Assembly: GCF_036884255.1 (NCBI RefSeq)
Contig: NZ_CP145605.1
Location: forward strand, 4,092,001-4,156,000
Reading direction: 5' to 3'
From: Paenibacillus tundrae
GTDB taxonomy: Bacteria; Bacillota; Bacilli; Paenibacillales; Paenibacillaceae
Length of the DNA stretch: 64,000 nt
Shown here in pieces: positions 25,959-35,271 of this stretch. Each line of letters begins with the position of its first letter. The stretch's first letter is position 1. Both the position numbers and the translations under genes were made by a program. Under the pieces are notes generated by a model. It worked only from the letters and a program-made list of their open reading frames with translations, was not told the origin of the DNA and made no database searches.

Positions 25959-27216
25959 TCAGCGCTTCAGGCTGGTTTGCTATATTTCCAATTGCGGTTT
26001 CTCTCAGCAGATGCTTCATGAGCTGTCCCAACCAAGGCCCGCCTTTGCGTCCAAGTAAACCGAGAATCGCCTCGCCAGTAATATTCAGATCCTTTAATTC
26101 CTGCACCTGCATGGACTGGCTCCACTCTGAAGCGTGGGCTTGAATATAGTTGAACTGATCTTCCATGGAGACCGGCAGTTCTCTCCAAGCGGTTGGAAGA
26201 ATGGATTGTATCATGAGCCAGTCTTGAGTGGCACGGATCCCACATACCAGTACCGCTTGAATCCACTCTGCTCGCAGAGCCTCTACAGGTTTATTTTCCT
26301 GCACAAGGCTGCTGGTCACCGCTTCCACTTGGAGAACTCCAGTCATACGGGTACGTTCGTCGTTAGAGAATGTCCATTGACGTAACAGCGTATCCGCCTC
26401 ATCCTTTGAATAGTTCCCTGCCAGCAGAAGTAATGCCCAACGGAGTAAGACATGTTCACCCTTGAGCTCTTCAAGATTCATCAGAAGTGTTCTATTAAAC
26501 CGGTTGGCATCGACAGGGGCTTTGACTTCTTCCAATATTCGACTGCGAAGCAGAAGCTCCATACCTGCGAGCGGATGTGAACCTGACATCATTTTGACCA
26601 TCTCGGTTCGCACTCGTTCCATAGCGATATGTTTTAACAGATCTCTCTGAAGGAGAAGTCCCTTCCACGTGTTATAGGCAATGCTAAAGCGGAAAACGGA
26701 TGCAAAACGTACACACCGAAGGATTCGCAGTGCATCTTCACCAAATCGCGCCTTGGCTTCTCCCACACAACGAACTCGCTCCTCGCGAATATCAAGTTGA
26801 CCACCGAAAGGATCAACAATATTTCCGTCTGAGTCCATTGCAAGAGCATTCATGGTGAAATCGCGTCGCTGCAAATCCTCTTTGATATCCTTCACAAAAT
26901 GTACGGCTGAGGGTCTTCGATTATCCTTATATTCCGATTCTGTGCGGAATGTTGTCACTTCGAAGTAATAGCCACCGGAGCGAACGGTCACCGTACCATG
27001 CTGGAGCCCAGTTGGGATACAATCTTCGAACAACTGCATCACCTGCTCAGGAGAAGCCGAAGACGTAATGTCCATATCATCCACTGCTCTGCCTAGGAGC
27101 TCATCGCGTACACAACCACCGACCCAATAGGCTTCATAACCATGCTCGTTCAACGTACAAATCACACGTTCACTTTGTCGTGCCATCTCTTGATCCACCT
27201 GTACCCATTGAACCAC
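25918..27216 (-). CDS. cca: CCA-adding tRNA nucleotidyltransferase
   Basis: Class II tRNA nucleotidyltransferase. 432 residues. The head domain contains VGGCVRDELLGRAVDDMDI (the DxD metal site), HGTVTVRSGGYYFEVTTFR and RRDFTMNALAMDSDGNIVDPFGG. The template region, LRILRCVRFASVFRF, is followed by a helical body and tail with LNITGEAILGLLGRKGGPW near the C-terminus. The start is GTG, preceded by GAGGTGAG. It is followed by the overlapping birA, the same cca-birA order as in Bacillus subtilis. Confidence 0.95.
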   Translation of the reverse strand: MVQWVQVDQEMARQSERVICTLNEHGYEAYWVGGCVRDELLGRAVDDMDITSSASPEQVMQLFEDCIPTGLQHGTVTVRSGGYYFEVTTFRTESEYKDNRRPSAVHFVKDIKEDLQRRDFTMNALAMDSDGNIVDPFGGQLDIREERVRCVGEAKARFGEDALRILRCVRFASVFRFSIAYNTWKGLLLQRDLLKHIAMERVRTEMVKMMSGSHPLAGMELLLRSRILEEVKAPVDANRFNRTLLMNLEELKGEHVLLRWALLLLAGNYSKDEADTLLRQWTFSNDERTRMTGVLQVEAVTSSLVQENKPVEALRAEWIQAVLVCGIRATQDWLMIQSILPTAWRELPVSMEDQFNYIQAHASEWSQSMQVQELKDLNITGEAILGLLGRKGGPWLGQLMKHLLRETAIGNIANQPEALSAEVERVGAIDQA

Positions 27217-27286
27217 TTAACTCACCTCATTACTGTCCTGCACTTCGCTAAGCACGTCCATATGCTCTTACGAGGTCAAGATTGTA

Positions 27287-28447
27287 TCAACCACATACCG
27301 GCTTGAGACTCGGAACTTCACGTCCCAGCACCCGGTAGTAAATTTCTTCATATTCATGACGAATGGCATCATTGCAGAAATCATGATGAGCTCGATGTAA
27401 ACAAGCTTCTCTGAATTCAGCAGCTAGACGATCGTCGGTTAACAAACGAATTGCATTCTCCGCCATGGACTGCGTATCTCCGATCGGAGACAAGAATCCT
27501 GTTTTGCCGTGTAACACCAGTTCAGGAATACCGCCAGCCTGTGAACCAATCGTTGGCACACCACAAGCCATTGCTTCAAGCGCAACAAGGCCAAAGCTTT
27601 CTTTTTCCGATGGTAGCATCAGGACATCAGCCATGGAGATCACTTGCGCGATATCATCCTGTTTACCCAGAAAATGCACGCGATCACTCAAGCCCATTTC
27701 ATTGATCTTCCACTGAATTTTGGGGAGGTCTGGCCCTTCACCCACAAACAATAATCTAGCAGGAACTTGTTCCTGCACCTGCCGAAATACCTCTACTACA
27801 TCCTGCGTTCTCTTCACTGGTCGGAAGTTAGAGATGTGCATTAATATTTTCTCATTCGGCGCTGCAAAATCACGACGTAAGCTGGCCGCATCACGTGGAT
27901 AATAAATTCGTTTATCAATAAAATTATACGTGAGATCGATTGGACGCTGGATATCCAACAAGTCCACCGTCTCACGAATCAAATCACGAGATACAGCGGT
28001 TACCGCATCACTTTCATTAATCGCCAGACGGATGAGATCCTTCAATGATTCATCCTGTGCGAGCACTGTTATATCTGTACCATGAAGGGTTGTGACTACT
28101 TTTAGGTCATCGCCCACCATCTGCTTAGCTAAGAAAGCACATACTGCATGCGGAACCGCATAATGTACATGAAGTAAATCAAGTTGCTGAGCCTTCGCTA
28201 CTTGTGCCATCTTCGTCGCGAGAGAGAGATCATAAGGCGGATAACGGAACACGTAATAGTCGTTAACCTCTACCTCATGATAGAATATATTTTTCTGAAA
28301 CGTACCCAGTCTAAAAGGGATACTGTTGGCAATAAAGTGAACCTGGTGCCCCTGTTCGGCAAGCAATTTGCCTAGCTCCGTTGCGACAACGCCAGACCCT
28401 CCTAGGGACGGATAACAGGTGATGCCAATCTTTAACTTTTGATCCAT
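27287..28447 (-). CDS. bshA: N-acetyl-alpha-D-glucosaminyl L-malate synthase
   Basis: GT4 glycosyltransferase that joins UDP-GlcNAc and L-malate in the first step of bacillithiol synthesis. 386 residues. The N-terminal GITCYPSLGGSGVVATELGKLLAEQGHQV loop is characteristic of BshA, as is LHVHYAVPHAVCAFLAKQ. The GT4 donor-site sequence LPSEKESFGLVALEAMACGVP is near residue 290. AAGGAG lies ten bases before the ATG. It is close to bshB1 on the same strand and upstream of cca. bshC is not in the window. Confidence 0.96.
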   Translation of the reverse strand: MDQKLKIGITCYPSLGGSGVVATELGKLLAEQGHQVHFIANSIPFRLGTFQKNIFYHEVEVNDYYVFRYPPYDLSLATKMAQVAKAQQLDLLHVHYAVPHAVCAFLAKQMVGDDLKVVTTLHGTDITVLAQDESLKDLIRLAINESDAVTAVSRDLIRETVDLLDIQRPIDLTYNFIDKRIYYPRDAASLRRDFAAPNEKILMHISNFRPVKRTQDVVEVFRQVQEQVPARLLFVGEGPDLPKIQWKINEMGLSDRVHFLGKQDDIAQVISMADVLMLPSEKESFGLVALEAMACGVPTIGSQAGGIPELVLHGKTGFLSPIGDTQSMAENAIRLLTDDRLAAEFREACLHRAHHDFCNDAIRHEYEEIYYRVLGREVPSLKPVCG

Positions 28448-28543
28448 CCAATGGACGCTCCTTTGATCCCCCGCGAGTGCAGGTTAATGTAATGCAACGG
28501 AAATCGAATCATCATTCATCATCTATAATAAGAAGATTCACCG

Positions 28544-29245
28544 TTATTTATGATTTGCTGAACCAAACTGACGAACAACATAAGGTGTTAAAGTTGCGAA
28601 ACCTTCAGCAAAAGGGATGAGGCTACGCTGCCCTAATAGAGAATCCCTTGCCCTTACCCGCTCAATGTATCCTTGATTCAGTGGAGTGGAGACAGTACCA
28701 ACCCCCATCTCAAACTGTGAACGATAACATAGCAGTGAATTTTCCTTTTGTTCATAGTGTTCCGAAATATCTACAATCAAATCCGTTTTGCCAATATCGT
28801 TAATAAAGTAAAAATAACATTCCTTCACTTGCACAGATGGCAATTCCGGCATGTAATTTCTTAGTTTCGCATTAAATACAGCTTCCTGCACAATTTTACT
28901 GCACATCACATGATCCGGATGGCGATCCTCCCAATAGGGAGCAAATACCACACGTGGGGCATGGCGACGAATCTCAGCCGTTACCGCTTGAATATGCTCT
29001 GGCGTTATGTATAAGCCTCGATCAGGCAGTCCCAGATTTGACCGACACGAAAGACCGAGGACGCGGGAGGCTTCCTCCGCTTCCTCGGCCCTGCGCTCCA
29101 CCGTACCGTTCGATGACATCTCAGCTCGGGTTAAATCGCACACGCCAACCTTTAATCCGGCTGCCGTGTGTTTCGCGATAGTTCCACCCATACCAATTTC
29201 CGCATCATCCGCGTGAGCACCGAAAATGAGTATATCTAAACTCAT
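28544..29245 (-). CDS. bshB1: Bacillithiol biosynthesis deacetylase
   Basis: Zinc-dependent N-acetylglucosaminyl-malate deacetylase, second step of bacillithiol synthesis. 233 residues of the LmbE/PIG-L fold. Metal-binding residues lie in [13 protein letters not shown] at the N-terminus, with the partner motif [16 protein letters not shown] near residue 110. Its start overlaps the mgsA stop by four bases (ATGA), with GGGTG upstream, so the two are coupled. The mgsA-bshB1-bshA-cca-birA order is conserved with Bacillus subtilis. Confidence 0.95.
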   Translation of the reverse strand: MSLDILIFGAHADDAEIGMGGTIAKHTAAGLKVGVCDLTRAEMSSNGTVERRAEEAEEASRVLGLSCRSNLGLPDRGLYITPEHIQAVTAEIRRHAPRVVFAPYWEDRHPDHVMCSKIVQEAVFNAKLRNYMPELPSVQVKECYFYFINDIGKTDLIVDISEHYEQKENSLLCYRSQFEMGVGTVSTPLNQGYIERVRARDSLLGQRSLIPFAEGFATLTPYVVRQFGSANHK

Positions 29246-29682
29246 TGCGTATCACCCGGTTCTACACCCGCCTCTGGCTTATATTTGTGAACAAGCTCTC
29301 TCCATGCAAAGTCACCACGATCCAATGCTTTAACGAGAATCTCGGCTGTTGCAATATTGGTTGCCAGAGGAATGCCTTGAACATCACATAGACGAAGAAG
29401 TGCATTAATATCCGGTTCGTGTGGCTGTGCCATCAGTGGATCACGCAAGAAGATAATAAGATCCATCTCATTCTGCGCAACCAACGCACCAATCTGTTGA
29501 TCTCCACCCAGCGGGCCGGATTCGAATCGGTGGATCTGTAGAGATGTTCCTTCCATTATACGAAGACCTGTAGTGCCGGTGGAATATAATTGATGGTCAG
29601 TAAATACAGGTTCATATGCTGTCACGAAGTTGACCATTTCTTCTTTTTTGCGATCATGGGCAATAAATGCAATTTTTAACAT
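29242..29682 (-). CDS. mgsA: Methylglyoxal synthase
   Basis: Converts dihydroxyacetone phosphate to methylglyoxal and phosphate. 146 residues. The N-terminal [16 protein letters not shown], the phosphate-binding STGTTGL and the catalytic-aspartate motif [14 protein letters not shown] are in the expected places, followed by [24 protein letters not shown] precedes the ATG by six bases. It is followed, with overlap, by bshB1; bacillithiol takes part in methylglyoxal detoxification, which fits the pairing. Confidence 0.96.
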   Translation of the reverse strand: MLKIAFIAHDRKKEEMVNFVTAYEPVFTDHQLYSTGTTGLRIMEGTSLQIHRFESGPLGGDQQIGALVAQNEMDLIIFLRDPLMAQPHEPDINALLRLCDVQGIPLATNIATAEILVKALDRGDFAWRELVHKYKPEAGVEPGDTQ

Positions 29683-29736
29683 GACAATCTCCTTTTAGGT
29701 TCAGGTTCAAAACGTCCGGGTTCTGAACAGCCTCTT

Positions 29737-30540
29737 TTAGTCGATAAAGTTATCGAAACCGTAGACGAGTCCTGTATATTCCATAACTTTTTGGATACCA
29801 ATTTTAACACCTGGCATATAACCTGCACGTTCATAGGAATCATGACGAATTTTGAGCGACTGGCCAAAATCACCAAATACAACTTCCTGTTGTGCAAATA
29901 CGCCTGGTAGACGAACGCTATGAATGCGGAAGCCATTATAATATCCACCACGAGATCCCTCGATAAGCTCTTCTTCATTCGGGTTACCTTGGCGAAGTTC
30001 CTCACGGTTGGCTGCAATGAGCTCAGCCGTTTTGATGGCCGTTCCTGATGGAGCATCCAGCTTCTGATCCCCGTGATACTCAATGATCTCCACGTTAGGC
30101 ATATGTTTGGCTGCTTGTGCCGCAAATCTCATCATTAGAATAGCTCCAATGGAGAAGTTAGGAGCAATCAAACCTCCAATACCTTTGTCCTGACACTGCT
30201 TGTCCAGTTGCTCAATTTGTTCGGTTGTAAACCCTGTAACGCCCATAACGGGTCTTACCCCATAACGGATCGCAATTTCAGTATGTTTAAACGCATATTG
30301 TGGGATCGTAAAATCAACCATAACCTGTGGTTTAGATTCAGCAAAAGCCATTTCGATATCGTCGGTCACCAATACTCCACACTCTGGAAGACCGACGAGT
30401 GTTCCGGCGTCTGTGCCGGCGCCGGAACGGTTAACTGCTGCTGCCAATTCTAATTCAGGATCTTGAAGCACCAATTTCACCACTTCTCGGCCCATCCGGC
30501 CAGCCGCTCCAATTACGGCAACTCTGATTCTTTCACTCAT
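29737..30540 (-). CDS. dapB: 4-hydroxy-tetrahydrodipicolinate reductase
   Basis: NAD(P)H-dependent reductase of the lysine/diaminopimelate pathway. 267 residues. The nucleotide-binding VAVIGAAGRMGREVVKL is at the N-terminus, and the DapB signature EIIEYHGDQKLDAPSGTA contains the catalytic histidine region. FRIHSVRLPGVFAQQEVVFG follows in the C-terminal domain. GAGGAG lies 11 bases before the ATG. No lysine riboswitch is evident upstream. Confidence 0.97.
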   Translation of the reverse strand: MSERIRVAVIGAAGRMGREVVKLVLQDPELELAAAVNRSGAGTDAGTLVGLPECGVLVTDDIEMAFAESKPQVMVDFTIPQYAFKHTEIAIRYGVRPVMGVTGFTTEQIEQLDKQCQDKGIGGLIAPNFSIGAILMMRFAAQAAKHMPNVEIIEYHGDQKLDAPSGTAIKTAELIAANREELRQGNPNEEELIEGSRGGYYNGFRIHSVRLPGVFAQQEVVFGDFGQSLKIRHDSYERAGYMPGVKIGIQKVMEYTGLVYGFDNFID

Positions 30541-30617
30541 CTTGGCTGCATCTCCTCGCTATGTTTGATCAGTAGTCCGAATCCGTTCTATGCTAATGTC
30601 GCCATTAGAATGGATTC

Positions 30618-31142
30618 TTATTGAATAGAATTCATACGCTGTTTGATTTGGTCGAGCAATAGATGCAATTGCCCATTCTGAGGATCCAGAGACAATGCAT
30701 CACGTACAGCATTCGTTGCAAGTTCGAACTCGTTCAGATCGCTGTATGCAAGAGCTAGCATCACATGTGCCTCCACAGATAAGGGATCAAGCTTAACGGC
30801 TTGCTTCAGCAGCCTAGCGGCTTGCACATAACGTTCATGTGTTCCACTTCCTGCCTGTTCTAACATGCCCTTTGCTTGAATGCTCAGTTGCTTCGCTTCA
30901 AGCGTCTGCAAATGCAATCTGTACTCCTCCGTGTCTTGAGACAACTCCACAGCCTTGCGAGCATATTGCAATGCAGGACTAAGGTGCTGACTGCGCGCAT
31001 GCGTGATGGAACAGCGATAGTAGAGCTCCGCATGTTCCGGGTGAGCGTGAATGGCTGATTCGAACCACCGAATCGCCTGCTCAAAATCATTTTGCAAAAT
31101 ACAGCGATATGCTTGCTGCATGTAATCTTCCGGCTTCATCAT
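30618..31142 (-). CDS. Tetratricopeptide-repeat protein
   Basis: 174 residues, soluble. Repeats are visible at about residues 4-37 (AYRCILQNDFEQAIRWFESA), 38-70 (AELYYRCSITHARSQHLSPA) and 120-155 (VEAHVMLALAYSDLNEFELA). No catalytic motif, so probably a scaffold or regulator; I do not recognise a named homologue. Paired ATGs at 31142 and 31139 lie after GGGGAGGG, the first with about nine bases spacing. It lies between ypjD and dapB on the same strand. Confidence 0.8.
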   Translation of the reverse strand: MMKPEDYMQQAYRCILQNDFEQAIRWFESAIHAHPEHAELYYRCSITHARSQHLSPALQYARKAVELSQDTEEYRLHLQTLEAKQLSIQAKGMLEQAGSGTHERYVQAARLLKQAVKLDPLSVEAHVMLALAYSDLNEFELATNAVRDALSLDPQNGQLHLLLDQIKQRMNSIQ

Positions 31143-31193
31143 CCAAGCTGTCCCTCCCCAATCGGGTGATGGTACAGCATATGTAATCTACGC

Positions 31194-31523
31194 CTAATCG
31201 GTGTTTTTTGGAGTCCACCGATTAGCATCGCGTGTATTAAATTTATGCATGACTTTATCGTGTGCCTGAGCCAGGTCAATGCCGAGCGAATTGGCAAAAC
31301 AAATCGTGATAAATAAAATATCTCCAAGTTCCAGTTCAATCGAGTTATCTGCTTCAGAAGCCTTCTTCGGCTTCTCACCAAACTCATGATTCACTTCCCG
31401 TGCAAGCTCCCCTACTTCTTCTGACATGCGAGCCAGCATGGCGAGTGGGCTGAAGTATCCCTCTTTGAACTGTGAGATATAGAGATCAACCTCACGCTGC
31501 ATTTCTGCGATGCTTTTCTCCAT
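31194..31523 (-). CDS. ypjD: MazG-like nucleotide pyrophosphohydrolase (YpjD type)
   Basis: About 109 residues, a single MazG domain. The metal-binding pattern is EEVGELAREVNHEFG (ExxE type) followed about 20 residues later by ELELGDILFITICFANSLGIDL. Small proteins of this type hydrolyse nucleoside triphosphates, probably to clear non-canonical nucleotides. The ATG at 31523 follows AAAGGAG; 14 codons upstream of it were discarded. ypjD sits next to dapB in Bacillus subtilis as well. Confidence 0.9.
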   Translation of the reverse strand: MEKSIAEMQREVDLYISQFKEGYFSPLAMLARMSEEVGELAREVNHEFGEKPKKASEADNSIELELGDILFITICFANSLGIDLAQAHDKVMHKFNTRDANRWTPKNTD

Positions 31524-31742
31524 GAGAACGGATTCTCCTTTTGAAATAATGTCGTATTTGTTCATAATAATATCAGTTATTTAGATACACTTCCACAATA
31601 TAAACCACAAATCATTTTTAAAGAATCTACAAAAAGGTATACTAAGATGGGAATGATTGCTGTAAGTGCGTGTTCAAAAAGGAAAGCTGACTTTTTGAAC
31701 AACCTCTCTAACATTCTAAATTTACATACGGTGAGGGATCTT

Positions 31743-32612
31743 ATGAGTACAATTAAATCGTTGGTGCAATTTAAATTAATTCTGCCTATTTTGCTCGGTA
31801 CAGCCTTGTACGCGTTCGGACTGCTCTATTTCATCATCCCTAACCAGTTGATGGAAGGCGGAGTCACCGGCGTCACCGTTTTAGTTAACTATGCATTTGG
31901 CATCTCGCCTTCACTCACAACCTTAATTCTGAATGTGCCACTTTTCCTGATTGGACTCAAAGTTTTGGGTGGCAAACAGATGATCTATACCGGCGTGGGG
32001 ATCGGCGCGCTCACTATTTTCCTATGGTTGTTTGAAAAAATGATTCATTTGGGTTGGATTGAACCCCTCCATACGGAAAATGACCTCTTGCTTGCTGCCT
32101 TATATGCTGGTGTTACACTTGGCGCAGGCCTCGGGATCGTCTTTCGCTGGGGCGGAACGACAGGTGGTTCTGATATTATCGCTCGCATTCTGAATCGAAA
32201 ATATGGCTGGAGTATGGGACGTATACTGCTGGGGATCGATTTTATCATTATCGGGATCTCTCTGATTTACATTCCTAAAGAAAAGATTCTATATACGCTC
32301 GTGGCTGTATTTATCGCTTCAAAGGTCATTGACTTTATCCAGGAAGGGGCATACTCTGCTCGTGCGTTTATGATCATCAGTGACCATGCTCCCGAAATTG
32401 CTGATCTGATTACCCGGGAAATGGATCGCGGAGTCACACTCATTCCTGCTATTGGAGCCTACTCCAAACAAGCTAAGCACATGGCATACTGCGTTATTTC
32501 TCGCCAGGAGTTTAGACGTTTGCAAACGATCGTGCGTTCCGTTGATCCACGTGCATTTGTCATTATCAGTGACGTACATGACGTGCACGGTGAGGGGTTC
32601 AAGGAAAACTAA
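31743..32612 (+). CDS. YitT-family membrane protein (DUF161/DUF2179)
   Basis: About 289 residues. Five or six membrane helices occupy the first 200 residues, including the family sequence IPNQLMEGGVTGVTVLVNYAFGISPS and IVFRWGGTTGGSDIIARILNRKYG. The last 80 residues form the cytoplasmic DUF2179 domain (ISDHAPEIADLITREMDRGVTLIPAIGAYS). Function of the family is unknown; transport has been suggested. The start is the ATG at 31743 with GTGAGG six bases upstream. It is one of only two protein genes on the + strand after 6 kb. Confidence 0.9.
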   Translation: MSTIKSLVQFKLILPILLGTALYAFGLLYFIIPNQLMEGGVTGVTVLVNYAFGISPSLTTLILNVPLFLIGLKVLGGKQMIYTGVGIGALTIFLWLFEKMIHLGWIEPLHTENDLLLAALYAGVTLGAGLGIVFRWGGTTGGSDIIARILNRKYGWSMGRILLGIDFIIIGISLIYIPKEKILYTLVAVFIASKVIDFIQEGAYSARAFMIISDHAPEIADLITREMDRGVTLIPAIGAYSKQAKHMAYCVISRQEFRRLQTIVRSVDPRAFVIISDVHDVHGEGFKEN

Positions 32613-32622
32613 TCATAATAAA

Positions 32623-32679
32623 AGACCTCTATCTCCAAGAAATTAGCTGCACGACAGCATTTCTTGTGGATAGAGGTCT
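32623..32679. terminator. Bidirectional terminator between yitT and ypjB
   Basis: A long stem, AGACCTCTATC with GATAGAGGTCT, continued by AAGAAAT/ATTTCTT. CTCTTC lies on the + side and TTTTATTATG on the minus side. It separates two convergent genes. Confidence 0.8.
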
Positions 32680-32705
32680 CTCTTCACATTTCCATGTATT
32701 CTTGC

Positions 32706-33575
32706 CTATCTCCGAAAAGGAAATATCCCCTGTTGCTGAGCCCGATATTTCCGAAATCCTGCGTAACTTAGAGTCGCAACAATCACTGACGTAATAAACA
32801 TTCCCGCTGCTCTCCGATCCGGTCCTTGTACAAATGGAACGAAGGCACTTTCGTCTTTTTCACGTCCAAACAACTGATTCACCAACTCTTCACCATGCAT
32901 CATCATAGCCTGTAGTTGTGAGAGATCAGGTTGTTTTCCCATCGTCAGCCCTTTGGTATGAGACAGCCAGGCATCCAGTTGCGCAATCTCGTAGGGTTCA
33001 CGCCGAATCAGAGCTGCTGGACGAACGGTCTCATAATGCTCTTCCAGCGCAGCATACCGACTTAACAATGTCGCAGCATTTTGTCGCTGATTCGCCGCTA
33101 AAGACAAAGCTTGAAGATCGTCTTTTATAATCTTATAGTACTGCAGCCATAATGGTTTTGCGGGATTAGCCAGGCTATCGGCTGCCAGTCTTAATTTCGC
33201 CGAAGCTTGCTGTAGAGCTGCAGTATCACTTTTAATTCGTACAGCAGCCTCTTTTACTTCAACCACTGTCTCAGATAAAGCATGGATGCCCTCCACCGTC
33301 GTTTGACCTTCGAACGATATATGTTCCAGCCCATTACTGATCCTAAGAATACTGCCTCTGACCTTCTCCACATCCTGCTCCAGTGCGTAACGGTATAATA
33401 GAGCTGCTTCTTCATTCATCTGCTGAATCGAAAGATTGGCTGAAACAGATTCTTCAACTTGACCATTCTCACCATTACTTTGCGCAGAACCACTATATGA
33501 CAAGTTCGCCCAGAACAGTAGAGCCATGAACGATATTATCCATAACCTTAATGTACTCTTGAACCTTCTCTTCAT
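32706..33575 (-). CDS. ypjB: Sporulation protein YpjB
   Basis: About 289 residues. A signal-anchor (FKSTLRLWIISFMALLFWANL) precedes a long, mainly helical extracytoplasmic region rich in Ala, Leu and charged residues. A C-terminal membrane helix (AAGMFITSVIVATLSYAGF) and a basic tail follow. This matches YpjB, a sporulation-associated membrane protein whose gene neighbours ypjA and qcrC in Bacillus subtilis. The ATG at 33575 is six bases from a G7 tract; ATG 33581 and 33596 are less well placed. Confidence 0.85.
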   Translation of the reverse strand: MKRRFKSTLRLWIISFMALLFWANLSYSGSAQSNGENGQVEESVSANLSIQQMNEEAALLYRYALEQDVEKVRGSILRISNGLEHISFEGQTTVEGIHALSETVVEVKEAAVRIKSDTAALQQASAKLRLAADSLANPAKPLWLQYYKIIKDDLQALSLAANQRQNAATLLSRYAALEEHYETVRPAALIRREPYEIAQLDAWLSHTKGLTMGKQPDLSQLQAMMMHGEELVNQLFGREKDESAFVPFVQGPDRRAAGMFITSVIVATLSYAGFRKYRAQQQGIFPFRR

Positions 33576-33640
33576 GGACATCCCCCCCACCATCAATCTA
33601 TGGCAGGTTTTCCTTCCTTAGAACAGGCTCATACGTGAAA

Positions 33641-34267
33641 TTAACTCCGTTTGGCTTGCCTCAATGCAAGCCATGACACCAGAATACTTAGCAGCGTTAA
33701 GACCACTGTGAAATTGCGTACCAGATCTACATGATCCCAGAGTGTGTAAGGTAGCCATGGGTAGATATCATACGTGTAATCCATCGCATCATTAAGTAAA
33801 GTCCACAACACCGCAATTAGAAGTGCCACCCAGCGGAAACCGAAAAATCGAACATATAACAAAGCTTCAATAGCCATAGCACCATGTGATGCAATCAACA
33901 TCCAATCCTGCCAAGCTGCCGCATTTCCCTGCGACCATCCAGCGAAAATGATAGAGATCGCCCACACACCATACTTAACTGAGGTCACTACCGCTAAAGC
34001 TTGAATCACATGTCCAATACGATTAACCCATTGCGATTTCGGTTTATACAAAATCCATAATAAGGACAGCGTAAAGAATAAGCTTGCCGTTGGGCTGTCA
34101 GGCACAAATACAATTTGCCAAAGTGGCTGCTTCTCTAGCGTGTCTACCAACTGATCACCATACCATATGTATCCATATACTGTTCCTAATGCATTACACC
34201 AAAATAGAAGCCACAGGAAATAACGGTTAGTCAGAAATTCCTTACTCCAAAAAAACGATAAAGACAC
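33641..34267 (-). CDS. ypjA: DUF1405 membrane protein YpjA
   Basis: 208 residues with about six membrane helices (for example FLWLLFWCNALGTVYGYIWY, SLFFTLSLLWILY and FGFRWVALLIAVLWTLLND). Aromatic-rich loops such as YTYDIYPWLPYTLWDHVDLVRN match the DUF1405/YpjA family. Function unknown. The start is GTG with AAGGGGAAG upstream. It lies directly downstream of qcrC, as in Bacillus subtilis. Confidence 0.88.
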   Translation of the reverse strand: MSLSFFWSKEFLTNRYFLWLLFWCNALGTVYGYIWYGDQLVDTLEKQPLWQIVFVPDSPTASLFFTLSLLWILYKPKSQWVNRIGHVIQALAVVTSVKYGVWAISIIFAGWSQGNAAAWQDWMLIASHGAMAIEALLYVRFFGFRWVALLIAVLWTLLNDAMDYTYDIYPWLPYTLWDHVDLVRNFTVVLTLLSILVSWLALRQAKRS

Positions 34268-34315
34268 GTTCGCTTCCCCTTCCTACATCCTTGTTTTCAA
34301 GTATAGCTAAAGTCT

Positions 34316-34347
34316 CCAAAAAACCTGACCGTATAAACGATCAGGTT
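34316..34347 (-). terminator. Terminator after qcrC
   Basis: Stem AACCTGA (34322-34328) with TCAGGTT (34341-34347), six T on the minus strand. It separates the qcrABC transcript from ypjA. Confidence 0.75.
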
Positions 34348-34365
34348 TCATTGGTTAATTCGATT

Positions 34366-35250
34366 TTACTGTTCCGCCTTCTGTTTCGCAAGCCATTCTG
34401 TCAGATGGGTAATCTCCTCATCGGTAACCCCTTTAGCAATAGCATTGTTGTACTGAGGCTGCATTTGGTTATATCCTTCTTTGATAATCGTCAGAATCTC
34501 TTCCTGGCTATGTTTGTCACCTACACCTCGAAGGGATGGGCCTGAAGGTCCACCCTTCATATCAGCTGCATGACATCCAATACAGCCCGCCTTCTTGAAC
34601 GTTTCCATCGCTGGATCATCCTTTTCGACGATGGCAACTTCCTGCTGCTGTCCTGGTGCATTCGAAGTAGGCAGTCCCTGTTCAGCCCTCTCATGCGCTT
34701 CTTCTTCCCGTTGAATATGCTCAGGCTTCTGACCTGACGCCTCAAGCTCATGCTTGTAGTGCGTCCAAGCAACATTCGTGAGATAGAATACAGAAAGGAC
34801 AGACAGAATCATCAGCGATGAAGCAATCGGGCGCTTATAGAAGCGACGCTCCTTACCAGTGTCCAGAAACGGCGCCAGCAACAACGCACCAAAAGCAACT
34901 CCACTTACCCCCAGTACGCCGAGCAACACATAGTCACCAGAGGCATACGGATATTTCAAGTACTGATACAGAAATAGGAAGTACCAGTCAGGCATCGGAA
35001 TAACCGATGCGCTAGGATTGGCCGGATAACCTAAAGGTGCAGGTTCGGATATGGTTAGTACGAGAATACCGACCAATACCACGACACCAACCATCCATTC
35101 CTTCAGCAAAAAGTTAGGGATGAACGCCTCAGACTTGCCCGGATAAGCCGTGTAATCTGGTGGCGTGATGAAACCAGCACCCTTGCGGACACGTGAATCA
35201 CCAACATAGATAATCTTTTCCTCATCCTCTGACTTCGGTCCGTGAGCCAT
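34366..35250 (-). CDS. qcrC: Menaquinol-cytochrome c reductase, cytochrome b/c subunit
   Basis: Subunit of the Bacillus-type bc complex in the cytoplasmic membrane. 294 residues. The first part corresponds to subunit IV of b6f complexes with three membrane helices (KEWMVGVVVLVGILVLTI, YVLLGVLGVSGVAFGALLLAPF, SLMILSVLSVFYLTN). The C-terminal part is a cytochrome c domain whose haem-binding motif is GCIGCHAADMKGG near residue 225, with the Met ligand probably in NQMQPQYNNAI. GGGAGG lies seven bases before the ATG. It is the third gene of qcrABC. Confidence 0.96.
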   Translation of the reverse strand: MAHGPKSEDEEKIIYVGDSRVRKGAGFITPPDYTAYPGKSEAFIPNFLLKEWMVGVVVLVGILVLTISEPAPLGYPANPSASVIPMPDWYFLFLYQYLKYPYASGDYVLLGVLGVSGVAFGALLLAPFLDTGKERRFYKRPIASSLMILSVLSVFYLTNVAWTHYKHELEASGQKPEHIQREEEAHERAEQGLPTSNAPGQQQEVAIVEKDDPAMETFKKAGCIGCHAADMKGGPSGPSLRGVGDKHSQEEILTIIKEGYNQMQPQYNNAIAKGVTDEEITHLTEWLAKQKAEQ

Positions 35251-35271
35251 TACGATTCCTCCCTTCTCAAA